Assembly (NCBI RefSeq): GCF_004340875.1
Contig: NZ_SLXQ01000027.1
Span: 1-41,810, forward strand
From: Tamaricihabitans halophyticus
GTDB lineage: Bacteria; Actinomycetota; Actinomycetes; Mycobacteriales; Pseudonocardiaceae
Reading direction: 5' to 3'
DNA: 41,810 nucleotides
Below are positions 16,486 through 24,506 of the stretch, one piece after another; position 1 is the first letter of the stretch; each line of letters begins with the position of its first letter. The notes below the pieces were generated by a model. That model made no database searches. It worked only from the letters and a program-made list of their open reading frames with translations, and was not told the DNA's origin. A program made the position numbers and the translations under genes.

Positions 16486-17991
16486 GTGCCACAACCCACC
16501 ACACCGCACCCCGCTTCCACCAGCCCCGCCACGGGGGAGCCCGTAGCGGCTGGCCGTGTCGCCATGGTCACTCTTGGTTGCGCGCGTAACGAGGTCGATT
16601 CCGAAGAGCTCGCCGGGCGGCTCACCGAGGGAGGCTGGGAGCTCGTCGACGCCGATGCGGGTGCCGCCGATGTGGTGGTGGTGAACACCTGCGGCTTCGT
16701 CGAATCGGCGAAGAAGGACTCGGTGGACACGCTGCTCGGCGCGGCCGACTCGGGTGCGAAAGTGGTCGCGGTGGGCTGCCTGGCCGAGCGATACGGCGCC
16801 GAACTCGCGGAGAGCTTGCCGGAAGCGGACGCGGTGCTCGGATTCGACCACTACCCGGATATGGCCAACCGGCTCACCGACGTGGTCGCCGGCACCGAGA
16901 TCGCCGCGCACGATCCCGTCGACCGGCGCACGCTACTGCCCATCTCCCCGGTGCACCGGCCGGAAGCGGCGACCGAGGTCGCGGTGCCCGGACACGCGCA
17001 AGGTACGGGGTCCTGGGGGCCGCGGGTGCTCCGCACCAGGCTGGACAGCGCGCCGGTCGCCTCGCTGAAGATCGCCTCGGGCTGCGACCGTCGGTGCTCC
17101 TTCTGCGCCATACCCTCGTTTCGTGGCTCGTTCGTCTCCCGGCATCCCGACGAGATAGTCGCCGAGGCGGCCTGGTTGGCCGAACAGGGCGTCCGGGAAC
17201 TGTTCCTGGTGAGTGAGAACTCCACATCCTACGGCAAGGACCTGGACCGCTCGCTGGGTGGTGGGCGGGCGCTGGAGCTGCTACTTGGCCGGCTGGCGGA
17301 AATCCCCGGTATCCACCGGGTTCGGGTGTCCTACCTGCAGCCGGCGGAAACCCGGCCGGGACTGGTGCACACCATCGCGACCACGCCCGGCGTCGCCCAG
17401 TACTTCGATCTTTCGTTCCAGCATGCCAGTGAGCCAGTGCTGCGCCGGATGCGCCGGTTCGGTTCGACCGACTCCTTCCTGGCGCTCTGCGATCAGATTC
17501 GGGAGCTCGCGCCCGCCGCTGGCATCCGCACCAACGTGATCGTCGGGTTTCCCGGTGAAACCGAGGACGACCTTGCCGAACTCGAGCGGTTCCTGACCTC
17601 GGCACGGCTGGACGCGGTTGGCGTGTTCGGCTACTCCGACGAGGACGGCACGGAAGCCGTCGGCCTCGCGGACAAGCTCGACACCGAGGAGATCGCGGAA
17701 CGCGTCAGCCGGATCTCCGGGTTGGTCGAGGAACTGATCGCGCAGCGCGCGGAGGACCGGATCGGCGACGAGGTGACGGTACTGGTCGAAGGGACCGATC
17801 CGGAACCGGTCGGTCGCGCCGCCCATCAGGGGCCGGAAGTCGACGGCGAATGCGTCTTCGTCGCCGACGGCGAACTGGACCTTGCGGACCTCACGGTCGG
17901 CGATCTGGTGCGCGCCACGGTAGTCGAAGCCGAAGGTGTCGACCTGGTGGTGCGGGCCGTCGAGAAGCTGGCTGGAGAGGCCTTCCGGTGA
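16486..17991 (+). CDS. rimO: Ribosomal protein S12 (Asp89) methylthiotransferase RimO
   Basis: 501 residues, somewhat long because of a ~25-residue N-terminal extension. N-terminal MTTase domain with its three cluster cysteines in LGCARN, NTCGF and [10 protein letters not shown] radical-SAM domain follows with CDRRCSFC (CX3CX2C) near residue 205, [12 protein letters not shown] and [14 protein letters not shown]. The C-terminal TRAM domain ends the protein. It adds a methylthio group to Asp89 of ribosomal protein S12. The DxHP-poor insert [16 protein letters not shown] before the SAM domain is a variable region. GTG 16486 is supported by the leaderless -10. Its stop overlaps the pgsA start by four bases. 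Confidence 0.95.
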   Translation: MPQPTTPHPASTSPATGEPVAAGRVAMVTLGCARNEVDSEELAGRLTEGGWELVDADAGAADVVVVNTCGFVESAKKDSVDTLLGAADSGAKVVAVGCLAERYGAELAESLPEADAVLGFDHYPDMANRLTDVVAGTEIAAHDPVDRRTLLPISPVHRPEAATEVAVPGHAQGTGSWGPRVLRTRLDSAPVASLKIASGCDRRCSFCAIPSFRGSFVSRHPDEIVAEAAWLAEQGVRELFLVSENSTSYGKDLDRSLGGGRALELLLGRLAEIPGIHRVRVSYLQPAETRPGLVHTIATTPGVAQYFDLSFQHASEPVLRRMRRFGSTDSFLALCDQIRELAPAAGIRTNVIVGFPGETEDDLAELERFLTSARLDAVGVFGYSDEDGTEAVGLADKLDTEEIAERVSRISGLVEELIAQRAEDRIGDEVTVLVEGTDPEPVGRAAHQGPEVDGECVFVADGELDLADLTVGDLVRATVVEAEGVDLVVRAVEKLAGEAFR

Positions 17992-18620
17992 GTGCGCCGG
18001 ATGGCGCCGGCGACGCCGGGGTTGAACCTTCGGCGCGGGGACGGGCTGGGCCGCGTGCGGTTCCCACCGTGAATATCGCCAACGTGCTGACGGTGTCCCG
18101 GCTGCTGCTGGTGCCGGTTTTCCTGCTCGCGCTGTTCATGGACGCGGGTGAGTCAACGGGCTGGCGGCTCACCGCGACCGCGCTGTTCGCCATCGCGTCG
18201 ATAACCGACCAGGTGGATGGCTGGATCGCCCGCAGGTACGGGCTGATTACCGACTTCGGCAAACTCGCCGACCCGATCGCGGACAAGGCGCTCATCGGTG
18301 CCGCGCTGGTCGGGCTGAGCGCACTCGGCGAGCTGCCCTGGTGGGTCACCATCGTGATCGGCGTCCGTGAGCTGGGCGTGACACTCTTGCGGTTCTGGGT
18401 GATCCGGCACGGCGTGATCCCGGCCAGCCGTGGCGGTAAGGCCAAAACGGTCGCACAGATTCTGGCGATCGTGATCTACCTGCTGCCGCTGCCTGGTTAC
18501 CTGTTCGTCGTGGGAGCCGTGGCGATGGGTATCGCGGTCGCGCTGACCGTGGTGACCGGCGTGGACTACGTCGTCCGCGCGATCCGGTTACGCGCCAGAT
18601 CGCTGGCCGATCGCGGGTGA
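17988..18620 (+). CDS. pgsA: CDP-diacylglycerol-glycerol-3-phosphate 3-phosphatidyltransferase
   Basis: 210 residues. GTG 17988 overlaps the rimO stop (GTGA). A longer frame upstream is only the out-of-frame rimO region. After a polar Ala/Gly-rich start of ~25 residues comes [18 protein letters not shown], then the CDP-alcohol phosphotransferase motif DGWIAR...G...D...D at about residues 75-97 ([12 protein letters not shown] and [12 protein letters not shown]), and about five membrane helices. It makes phosphatidylglycerophosphate, the first committed step to phosphatidylglycerol and cardiolipin. The position after rimO and before pncC/clgR is conserved (pgsA3-like in mycobacteria). Phosphatidylglycerol supply fits the PspA envelope-stress genes further on. 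Confidence 0.93.
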   Translation: MSAPDGAGDAGVEPSARGRAGPRAVPTVNIANVLTVSRLLLVPVFLLALFMDAGESTGWRLTATALFAIASITDQVDGWIARRYGLITDFGKLADPIADKALIGAALVGLSALGELPWWVTIVIGVRELGVTLLRFWVIRHGVIPASRGGKAKTVAQILAIVIYLLPLPGYLFVVGAVAMGIAVALTVVTGVDYVVRAIRLRARSLADRG

Positions 18621-19114
18621 TGCCATTGTTCGGCGCGTCCGAAACTCAACTCAAGGAGCTGGTTGCCCAGCTCACCGCCGCCGGCCGGACCGTAGCCTGC
18701 GCCGAATCACTGACCGGTGGCCTGGTCTGCGCCGCCCTCACCTCCGTACCCGGTGCCAGCGCGGTGGTACGCGGTGCGCTGGTGGTGTACGCGACCGACC
18801 TGAAAGCCGAGCTTGCCGGGGTGGACCCGACCCTGCTCAGCCAGCACGGTGCGGTGCATCCGCGGGTAGCCGACCAACTCGCCGAAGGCGCGCGACGGCG
18901 CTGTTCCGCCGACATCGGTCTCGGACTGACCGGTGTCGCCGGGCCTGACCCACAGGATGGGATCGCCGCCGGCACCGTGCACCTTGCCGCGGCCACCGAG
19001 GCCGGTGTGCGGCGGCGTACCCTGCGGGCCGCTGGCGATCGCCATGCGGTGCGGGCCGCCGCCGTGGCCGGTGCGCTCGACCTGCTCGCGGCGGCGATCA
19101 GCTCGTCAGCGTGA
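18617..19114 (+). CDS. pncC: Nicotinamide-nucleotide amidohydrolase, stand-alone CinA C-terminal domain
   Basis: 165 residues from GTG 18617 (overlapping the pgsA stop) or ATG 18620. The whole protein is a CinA C-terminal domain: VACAESLTGGLVCAAL with the catalytic Ser near residue 28, VVYATDLKAELAGV with the Lys/Tyr, GLGLTGVAGPDPQDG near 110, and a final helix AVAGALDLLAAAI. These enzymes deamidate nicotinamide mononucleotide in pyridine-nucleotide recycling. The N-terminal molybdopterin-binding domain of full CinA is absent, as is usual for this locus in actinobacteria. The 3' end overlaps the convergent oxidoreductase gene by 17 bases. Confidence 0.92.
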   Translation: MMPLFGASETQLKELVAQLTAAGRTVACAESLTGGLVCAALTSVPGASAVVRGALVVYATDLKAELAGVDPTLLSQHGAVHPRVADQLAEGARRRCSADIGLGLTGVAGPDPQDGIAAGTVHLAAATEAGVRRRTLRAAGDRHAVRAAAVAGALDLLAAAISSSA

Positions 19115-19553
19115 TCCGGAAGACCGGTAGTCCGGCGGCACTTTCGCGCAAGCTCGCCTCCGTCGAGTCGCGGTGCACGCCGGGAAACAGCGACCTCGTC
19201 TCGGGCCAGCGGGTCAGATAGGCCCGCAGGATCGCCGGCTTTTCCTCGTCGGCGAGTTCGGTCGCGGAGAATGTCCGCGACCCGCGGCCGACCCGGAGTG
19301 TGCCCTCGCCAGCCACCCGTAGGTTGCGGACCCACTGCGTATGCCCGCGTGGCGCGACCAGGTAGCGGCTGCCCGCATGTCGTAGTGGGAAGACCGGTGT
19401 GCTGTGCCATTGCCCGCTGTTGCGCCCCCGGACCACCAGCTGGTGCGCGCCCCGGACGGATACGCCGAGCCTGGCCAGACCGCCAACCAGGGTCTTCTGC
19501 AGGGCGTTGGTGCCGCGGCGCGGTCGAAGATAGCGGGTAGTCGATTCCGTCAT
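19098..19553 (-). CDS. Nitroreductase/deazaflavin-dependent oxidoreductase family protein (Ddn-like)
   Basis: 151 residues. ATG 19553 is preceded by AGGAG at six bases; a longer frame upstream is antisense to the TetR gene. The sequence fits the small beta-barrel Ddn/PNPOx-like family: RGRNSGQWHSTPVF near residue 45, SRYLVAPRGHTQWVRNLRVAGEGTLRVGR near 70-95 and the C-terminal GLPVFRITL. The RxSGxxRxTPv-type block binds the deazaflavin F420 in relatives; here GRNSGQWHSTPV is one close variant. F420H2-linked reduction of an unknown substrate is likely but not proven. It diverges from a TetR gene over 117 bases with operator-like repeats and is probably its target. Confidence 0.82.
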   Translation of the reverse strand: MTESTTRYLRPRRGTNALQKTLVGGLARLGVSVRGAHQLVVRGRNSGQWHSTPVFPLRHAGSRYLVAPRGHTQWVRNLRVAGEGTLRVGRGSRTFSATELADEEKPAILRAYLTRWPETRSLFPGVHRDSTEASLRESAAGLPVFRITLTS

Positions 19554-19565
19554 GTCAACTCCTAG

Positions 19566-19632
19566 AGAGCAGTGATCTCGATATAGATCAGTGAACCGGA
19601 TCTGATGAGTTTTGTCCAGAGCAGTGATCTCG
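19566..19632. promoter_or_regulatory. TetR operator region: 24-bp dyad and repeated 15-mer
   Basis: AGAGCAGTGATCTCG occurs twice, at 19566-19580 and 19618-19632, exactly 52 bases apart (five helical turns). The first copy belongs to a dyad, TGATCT-N6-AGATCA (19573-19590), extended to CA.TGATCT arms over 19570-19593. A second imperfect inverted repeat ATCAG/CTGAT follows at about 19588-19606. All lie between the divergent oxidoreductase and TetR genes. Confidence 0.65.
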
Positions 19633-19670
19633 GAATTGTCCGGCGCTCTCACCTGTGCCAGAGTGTGCGC

Positions 19671-20369
19671 ATGAACGCCGGTCGTACGGCCAGGGAGCGG
19701 GCCCGTGCCGAGCTCACCGAGGAGATCAAGAACGAAGCGCGTCGCCAGCTGCGCATCGAGGGGCCAGCGGCGCTGTCGCTGCGTGCGGTGGCCCGCGAGC
19801 TGGGCATGGTGTCCTCGGCGCTGTACCGGTACTTCCGCAACCGAGATGAACTGCTCACCGCGCTGATCACTGATGCCTACCGGGCACTGGGTGCGGCTGC
19901 CGAACAAGCCGTGGCGACGGTGCCAGCCGAAGACCACCGGGACCGTTGGCGCGCCTGCTGGCACGCCGCGCGTGACTGGGCCGTGGCGCACCCGCACGAG
20001 TACGCGCTGATCTATGGCTCGCCGGTGCCGGGATATCACGCGCCGGGGGACACCATCGCGGCCGCTCGCCGGCTGGTGCTTGTCCTGCTCGGGGTGCTCA
20101 GGGACGGCCATGCGGCTGGTCGGCTACGGCCGCTGGCGCGGGTCAAGCTGCCCGGCGGGCTTGCTGGGCAGCTTGATGCCCTCATCGCCGAGTTCGCGCC
20201 GGAACTGTCTCGTGAGCTGTTCGCGCGGCTGCTGTCGGCGTGGACGCAGCTGTTCGGCGCGATCAGCTTCGAACTGTTCGGCCACTACGTGGGTAGCGTG
20301 GACCCGAGTGCCGATTTCTTCGCTTACCTGATCGAGGATCTGGCGGACCAGGTCGGGCTACCAGCGTAG
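19671..20369 (+). CDS. TetR/AcrR family transcriptional regulator
   Basis: 232 residues. ATG 19671 is chosen because the preceding 22 codons overlap the operator repeats and the family normally starts just before the HTH. The TetR HTH is plain: LRIEGPAALSLRAVARELGMVSSALYRYFRNRDELLTALI split over residues 27-68. The C-terminal part fits the WHG-type ligand domain common in actinobacterial TetR proteins (WAVAHPHEYALIYGSPVPGYHAPGDT, FELFGHYVG). It probably represses the divergent deazaflavin-type oxidoreductase gene and itself; the inducer is unknown. Confidence 0.88.
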   Translation: MNAGRTARERARAELTEEIKNEARRQLRIEGPAALSLRAVARELGMVSSALYRYFRNRDELLTALITDAYRALGAAAEQAVATVPAEDHRDRWRACWHAARDWAVAHPHEYALIYGSPVPGYHAPGDTIAAARRLVLVLLGVLRDGHAAGRLRPLARVKLPGGLAGQLDALIAEFAPELSRELFARLLSAWTQLFGAISFELFGHYVGSVDPSADFFAYLIEDLADQVGLPA

Positions 20370-20404
20370 CTCCCCGAGTTTGCGGGCGATGGCAGTCTGG
20401 TGGG

Positions 20405-20905
20405 GTGCGAACGGGACATACGCTCGCGATCCTGCGGCACGCGAAGTCGGCGTGGCCGGAAGGGATCGCCGATCAGCTTCGCCCACTAGCCGCGCGCGGT
20501 CAGCGGGACGCGCCCATGGCCGGCCGGTGGCTGGCCGGTCGGACACCCGTCCAGTTACTGCTCTGTTCACCCGCGCGGCGTGCCCGCGAGACGGCCGAAC
20601 TCGTGGTCGCGGAACTGGACCCGGCGCCGGATATCACATGTGACGAGCGGATCTACGCGGGCGGCGTCGACGGGGCGTGCGCCGTACTTCGCGAGCTGCC
20701 CGCGAGCCTCGGTGCCGTGGCACTGATCGGGCACAATCCGACGCTGGAGGAACTTGTTGACCTGCTCGGTGGGCGGTCGAGCAGGCTGAAGACCTCGAGT
20801 ATCGCCGTGCTGGAAAGCCGTTCGCCGTGGGCGGACATCGGTTCGTCCGGATCGGCGAAGCACGCCTGGGGGCGTTTGACCGCCGAACACACCGCGCGCG
20901 GCTGA
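20405..20905 (+). CDS. SixA-like histidine phosphatase family protein
   Basis: 166 residues from GTG 20405. Histidine phosphatase superfamily: LAILRHAKSAW with the phospho-accepting RHAKS near residue 10, LLCSPARRARETAEL near 52, and the second catalytic His in VALIGHNPTLEELVDLL near 110. SixA-type proteins remove phosphate from phosphohistidine or small phosphoesters. The C-terminal ~40 residues are less conserved. It starts 36 bases after the TetR stop on the same strand, and its stop lies just before the ECF-type promoter of clgR. Substrate unknown. Confidence 0.85.
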   Translation: MRTGHTLAILRHAKSAWPEGIADQLRPLAARGQRDAPMAGRWLAGRTPVQLLLCSPARRARETAELVVAELDPAPDITCDERIYAGGVDGACAVLRELPASLGAVALIGHNPTLEELVDLLGGRSSRLKTSSIAVLESRSPWADIGSSGSAKHAWGRLTAEHTARG

Positions 20906-20908
20906 ATC

Positions 20909-20949
20909 GGGAACAAAACCCCGTCGCATTCCGTTCGCTATTGGCGGAC
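20909..20949 (+). promoter_or_regulatory. Candidate ECF (SigE-type) promoter overlapped by a ClgR box, upstream of clgR
   Basis: GGAAC (20910-20914) and CGTT (20932-20935) are 17 bases apart, matching the SigE-type ECF pattern. CGCTATTGGCG inside 20933-20949 matches the core and spacing of the ClgR box (CGC-N5-GCG) and overlaps the -10, fitting autoregulation. A further palindrome TTCGCTGCGAA lies at 20960-20970. Confidence 0.5.
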
Positions 20950-21028
20950 ACAGTGTGGTTTCGCTGCGAACCCGTACGCCGGGTGGGTACGGTGAAGCCA
21001 CGAGCTCGCTGGAGAAGGGAGGCGCGCG

Positions 21029-21664
21029 ATGACCGTGCTATTGCGCGAGGCGATCGGCGACCGGCTTCGCCATGCCCGCACGAACAAGGACCGCACGCTG
21101 CGCGAGATCTCGCGGGTCGCCCGCGTCAGCCTTGGCTATCTTTCCGAGGTCGAGCGAGGGCGTAAGGAGGCCTCCAGCGAACTGCTCGCGGCCATCTGCG
21201 AGGCTCTCGACCTGCCACTCGACGAGCTGCTGAGCAATGTCGCGACGGATGTGCGCGCACTGAGCAGCGTCGCAAGCGGGCTCGGCGAACACCCGGAGCC
21301 CGCGACGGTTCCCGCGGCGAGTGGTGCCGAGCAAGCCGAGGCAAGCTCGGACCTGCCGGCGACCGAGGCGGCGCCGGCCGCGACCGCGTCGGCCAGCGCC
21401 GCGATGCCCGGAATGTCCGGTGCCGTACTCGCCGAGTCGGTGCCTGCCGGGTTCGCGATGCCGCCGAACCGGGTGGCGAGCGCCGGTTCGCGGCACGTCG
21501 AATGGCAGGACGCGCCACTGGGCGGCGCAATGCTCAGTGACGGTGTCATCCGGACCGGAACGCTCGGCAACGAGCTGGCCGATCTGCGACTTTCGCCCAA
21601 CACGCTGCCCCCGATGGGGACGGGCCTCACCGCCGGCAGGGCGGCCGTGATCGTCGCCGCCTGA
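21029..21664 (+). CDS. clgR: ClgR-type XRE regulator of proteolysis and envelope stress
   Basis: 211 residues; ATG 21029 follows GGAGAAGGGAGG. An XRE helix-turn-helix fills residues 8-65 ([42 protein letters not shown]), matching ClgR. A long Ala/Pro/Ser-rich region (about 85-135) and a less regular tail follow; mycobacterial ClgR is only about half this length. The C-terminus ends in ...VIVAA; ClgR proteins in related bacteria are reported to be degraded by ClpP through a terminal Ala-Ala, so this tail is a plausible degron. ClgR activates clp protease genes and, in mycobacteria, the psp operon. The position before pspA and after pgsA/pncC is conserved. Confidence 0.85.
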   Translation: MTVLLREAIGDRLRHARTNKDRTLREISRVARVSLGYLSEVERGRKEASSELLAAICEALDLPLDELLSNVATDVRALSSVASGLGEHPEPATVPAASGAEQAEASSDLPATEAAPAATASASAAMPGMSGAVLAESVPAGFAMPPNRVASAGSRHVEWQDAPLGGAMLSDGVIRTGTLGNELADLRLSPNTLPPMGTGLTAGRAAVIVAA

Positions 21665-21676
21665 TCGTCGCTGCCT
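21649..21676 (+). repeat. 14-bp tandem duplication at the clgR stop codon
   Basis: GATCGTCGCYGCCT occurs twice head to tail (21649-21662 and 21663-21676, one mismatch), spanning the end of clgR. The first copy encodes the terminal Val-Ala-Ala and the TGA; the second is untranslated. Confidence 0.6.
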
Positions 21677-21775
21677 GATCGGCCGCCGAATGTCCCCGAT
21701 GTGGTTGCGCTCCGTGTACCCACGGTTCGTATGCTGGCGGGGTCGTACTGAGCGGGTTCAGGAGGTCGGTCGCGG

Positions 21776-22492
21776 GTGACAACGGTCATCATTATCGTCG
21801 TGCTCGTCGTCATCGCGGCTGGTGCGCTCGCGCTTATCCCGCTGATGAACGCGAGTACGCGTCAGGCGCGACTGGCGCCAGAGGAGCCGTCCGGACCGCT
21901 ACCGGGCAGCCCCGCGCAGGTGTGGCTGGCGCGCGGCGAGCGGGTGCTCGGCGAACTTCGCGGCAAACTGTCCGAAGCGCCGGTTTTCGACATGTTGTCC
22001 GCCGATGCCGAGCAGGTCGTCGGTGAGCTGCGGGCGACCGCCGGGCAGGTCGCCGAACTCGATCGTGGGATCGCCCAGATCCCGACGCCCGAGCTGGAGC
22101 GGCAGCGGGACCACTTGGCCGAGCAGCTGAGCGCCCGACAGACCGCCGAGGCGAGCCCGGAAGGGCTGACCGAGCAGTACGAGCTCACCAAGGCGCGGGA
22201 ATCAGTGGAGTCCAGGCTGGCTGTCGCGGAGCGGCAGCGCGCCGCGCGAGACGCCCTGCTGACCAGGATGGAATCCGCCGTACTCGGCTTGGAAAGCTCT
22301 CGAGACGAGGTCACCGTCATGCTGGTCGAGTCGGCCGGCGCGGAACTGCCGGCGGCCGCCACCGCCCAGGCCGCGCTTTCCGAGCGACTCACCGGGCTCC
22401 GTGCCGGCCTAACCGAGGTCAGGGAGCTCACGGCGGGCGATATGGTGCGGCCGGATACCGATCCGCCGCCAGTTGATCGGTCCAGCGGATGA
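21776..22492 (+). CDS. Membrane-anchored coiled-coil protein of unknown function in the clgR-psp block
   Basis: 238 residues from GTG 21776, with AGGAGG nine bases upstream. Residues 2-24 are a strong N-terminal membrane helix (TVIIIVVLVVIAAGALALI). Residues 45-205 are almost entirely helical and charged (LRGKLSEAPVFDMLSADAEQVV, TPELERQRDHLAEQLSARQ, ELTKARESVESRLAVAERQ), read as a coiled coil facing the cytoplasm. The last 25 residues are Pro/Asp-rich. I do not recognise a named family. Between clgR and pspA it probably belongs to the same envelope-stress group and, given its architecture, may contact PspA, itself a coiled coil. No equivalent lies here in M. tuberculosis (clgR is directly followed by pspA). 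Confidence 0.75.
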   Translation: MTTVIIIVVLVVIAAGALALIPLMNASTRQARLAPEEPSGPLPGSPAQVWLARGERVLGELRGKLSEAPVFDMLSADAEQVVGELRATAGQVAELDRGIAQIPTPELERQRDHLAEQLSARQTAEASPEGLTEQYELTKARESVESRLAVAERQRAARDALLTRMESAVLGLESSRDEVTVMLVESAGAELPAAATAQAALSERLTGLRAGLTEVRELTAGDMVRPDTDPPPVDRSSG

Positions 22493-22562
22493 GGTGATGA
22501 TCGGGGCCATCCCTGATTTCCCCCGGGGTCAGCTAGAAGGTCTCGCGCTCACCTGACACGAT

Positions 22563-22589
22563 GGAACAAGCGCCGAACACCTGGTCGTT
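22563..22589 (+). promoter_or_regulatory. Candidate ECF (SigE-type) promoter upstream of pspA
   Basis: GGAAC (22563-22567) and CGTT (22586-22589), 18 bases apart, resemble the clgR promoter motif. It would give pspA its own stress promoter with a leader of about 75 bases. Confidence 0.4.
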
Positions 22590-22670
22590 ACCCGGCCAGA
22601 TGGGGGCACGGGCAGCGAGACCGGGATTTGACCAACAAGATCAGCAGAACGAAGAAGGCAGGCGGAGGAG

Positions 22671-23516
22671 ATGGCCAATCCGTTCGTGAAGTTCTGGAAG
22701 TACCTGATGGCGGCGTTTTCCAACAAGATCGATGAGAACGCCGACCCCAAGGTACAGATCCAGCAGGCCATCGAGGATGCGCAGAAGCAACATCAGGCGC
22801 TTTCCCAGCAGGCGGCCTCGGTGATCGGCAACCAGCGGCAGCTGGAGATGAAGCTCAACCGGCAACTGGGGGAAGTGGAAAAGCTCCAGTCCTCCGCCCG
22901 TCAGGCGCTGGTACTCGCCGACGAGGCGCGCTCCAAGGGTGACGACAAGAAGGCGACCGAGTTCGAGAACGCGGCGCAGGGCTTCGCGACCCAACTGGTG
23001 ACGGCCGAGCAGGGCATCGAAGATCTGAAGACCCTGCACGACCAGTCGCTACAGGCCGCTGAGCAGGCAAAACAGGCCGTTGAGCGCAACTCGATGATGC
23101 TCCAGCAGAAACTGGCCGAGCGCACCAAGCTGATGTCCCAGCTTGAGCAGGCCAAGATGCAGGAGCAGGTGTCCGCTTCGCTCAACCAGATGTCCGAACT
23201 CGCCGCGCCGGGAAACACCCCTTCGCTCGAAGAGGTGCGGGACAAGATCGAGAAGCGCTACACCACGGCGCTCGGCTCGGCCGAGCTCGCCCAGAATTCG
23301 GTTCAGGGACGGATGATGGAGGTGCAGGCCTCCACCACCGAGCTGGCCGGCACCAGCCGGTTGGACCAGATCAGGGCATCGATGCAGGGCGGCAGCGTCG
23401 CGGGCGAGGTTACCGGCGGCGCGGACGCCGCCACCGCACCGACGCCGTCGGCGAGCATCCAGCAGGAAATCCAGCAGCGCGTACAGCAGGAGCAGAAGCA
23501 AGCTGGCTCGGCCTGA
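22671..23516 (+). CDS. pspA: PspA/IM30 phage-shock protein A family
   Basis: 281 residues; ATG 22671 follows GGCGGAGGAG. Start [20 protein letters not shown] is the membrane-binding amphipathic helix H0. A long antiparallel coiled coil follows (about 30-210) with the PspA pattern [17 protein letters not shown] and [20 protein letters not shown]. The tail after residue 235 is Gly/Ala-rich and ends in a Gln/Glu helix ([13 protein letters not shown]). PspA assembles on damaged cytoplasmic membrane and buffers stress; in mycobacteria it is the 35-kDa antigen (Rv2744c), working with ClgR and PspM. The neighbours here match that system. Confidence 0.94.
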   Translation: MANPFVKFWKYLMAAFSNKIDENADPKVQIQQAIEDAQKQHQALSQQAASVIGNQRQLEMKLNRQLGEVEKLQSSARQALVLADEARSKGDDKKATEFENAAQGFATQLVTAEQGIEDLKTLHDQSLQAAEQAKQAVERNSMMLQQKLAERTKLMSQLEQAKMQEQVSASLNQMSELAAPGNTPSLEEVRDKIEKRYTTALGSAELAQNSVQGRMMEVQASTTELAGTSRLDQIRASMQGGSVAGEVTGGADAATAPTPSASIQQEIQQRVQQEQKQAGSA

Positions 23517-23592
23517 CCAGACCGCCGCGTACGCTGGGAGGCGCGGGAGCACTATGGATGGCGCAGCGCCGGCGGACGACGGGCGGTAGACG

Positions 23593-24423
23593 ATGGATCG
23601 GCGTAGGGACGGGCTACCCCAGCTTTCCGAGCTCGGGGAACTCTTCGACAAGCATGTCGGGCGCCATCTGGAATCGCCGATGGTCGGCCAGCTCAGGGAG
23701 AAGTTCGACCGCTGGAACGACCCGGCCGCTCGCCTGGTCCGGCGCCGGCGCAGGGCCTCCCGGCTGCTGACCTTCTGGATCATCCTGCTGTTGGTGTTCG
23801 GAACCGTCGCCGGGCTGGGGTTCGCCGGGGTGGTCGGTGGCGGCGGCGAGATCGTGACACTCGGTTCGAGTGGGTCCTTGCTGCTCGCGATCGTCGCGGG
23901 GGCACTGAGCGTACGAACCGGTATCCGACTGCGCGCCCTGAACCGCACCGAACTGCCGGAGAGCAGCACCCCGCCGCCGCTACCCCCGAGGGAATCCGCG
24001 GCCCGCGCACCGATGGAGCAGTTGGCCGAGGCGCAGCAGTCACTGGATCAGCTGATGGGGACGCTGCACGCGGGTGGCGGCAGCTCGCTGATTCCGGAGG
24101 CCTCGGTGGCCGACGCGCGGGAGACGGCAGCGGAGGCGGCCGCCGCGCTGCACCAGTTGGCCGACCGGATTCAGGCGATCGAGCGGGCACGGGAGTCAGC
24201 TCCGCAACGCGAGCGAGTAGCACTGGGGGAGGCGGTGCACACCTTGCTTGGCCAGTTGGAACGTGGCCTCGAGGGTTACCGGAGTTTGGTCGCCGCGGCC
24301 GGCCGAGCCGTCGCCGAGAGCAGTGGACACCTCGACGAGCACCAGCGGCGCCTCACCGAGGCCACCGACCACCTGGCTGGACTGGCCATCGCCGTTCGCG
24401 AGGTTTCCGCGCGCGGCCAGTGA
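23593..24423 (+). CDS. pspM: PspM-like integral membrane partner of PspA
   Basis: 276 residues. N-terminal amphipathic and basic region (LGELFDKHVGRHLESPMVGQL, RLVRRRRRASR), two membrane helices at about 58-80 and 93-108, then a cytoplasmic Pro-rich linker and a coiled-coil C-terminal half (MEQLAEAQQSLDQLMGTL, AAAALHQLADRIQAIERA, HLDEHQRRLTEATDHLAGL). Length, topology and position after pspA match mycobacterial Rv2743c (PspM), which links PspA to the membrane. No PspN homologue follows; transcription ends at a strong hairpin that contains the stop codon. Confidence 0.82.
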   Translation: MDRRRDGLPQLSELGELFDKHVGRHLESPMVGQLREKFDRWNDPAARLVRRRRRASRLLTFWIILLLVFGTVAGLGFAGVVGGGGEIVTLGSSGSLLLAIVAGALSVRTGIRLRALNRTELPESSTPPPLPPRESAARAPMEQLAEAQQSLDQLMGTLHAGGGSSLIPEASVADARETAAEAAAALHQLADRIQAIERARESAPQRERVALGEAVHTLLGQLERGLEGYRSLVAAAGRAVAESSGHLDEHQRRLTEATDHLAGLAIAVREVSARGQ

Positions 24424-24460
24424 TCGCACCCTGCTCCGTGTTCGGGTGCGGTCACTGGCC
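24415..24460 (+). terminator. Terminator hairpin embracing the pspM stop codon
   Basis: A 17-bp stem (24415-24431 with 24444-24460, one non-Watson-Crick position) starts six bases before the TGA, has a 12-base loop, and is followed by GTGTTCGCGTTCTTT. It ends the psp block ahead of the convergent gltD gene. Confidence 0.75.
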
Positions 24461-24506
24461 GTGTTCGCGTTCTTTAAGGTTAGCGAGCCCGTCGGGGCGG
24501 TGAGCG

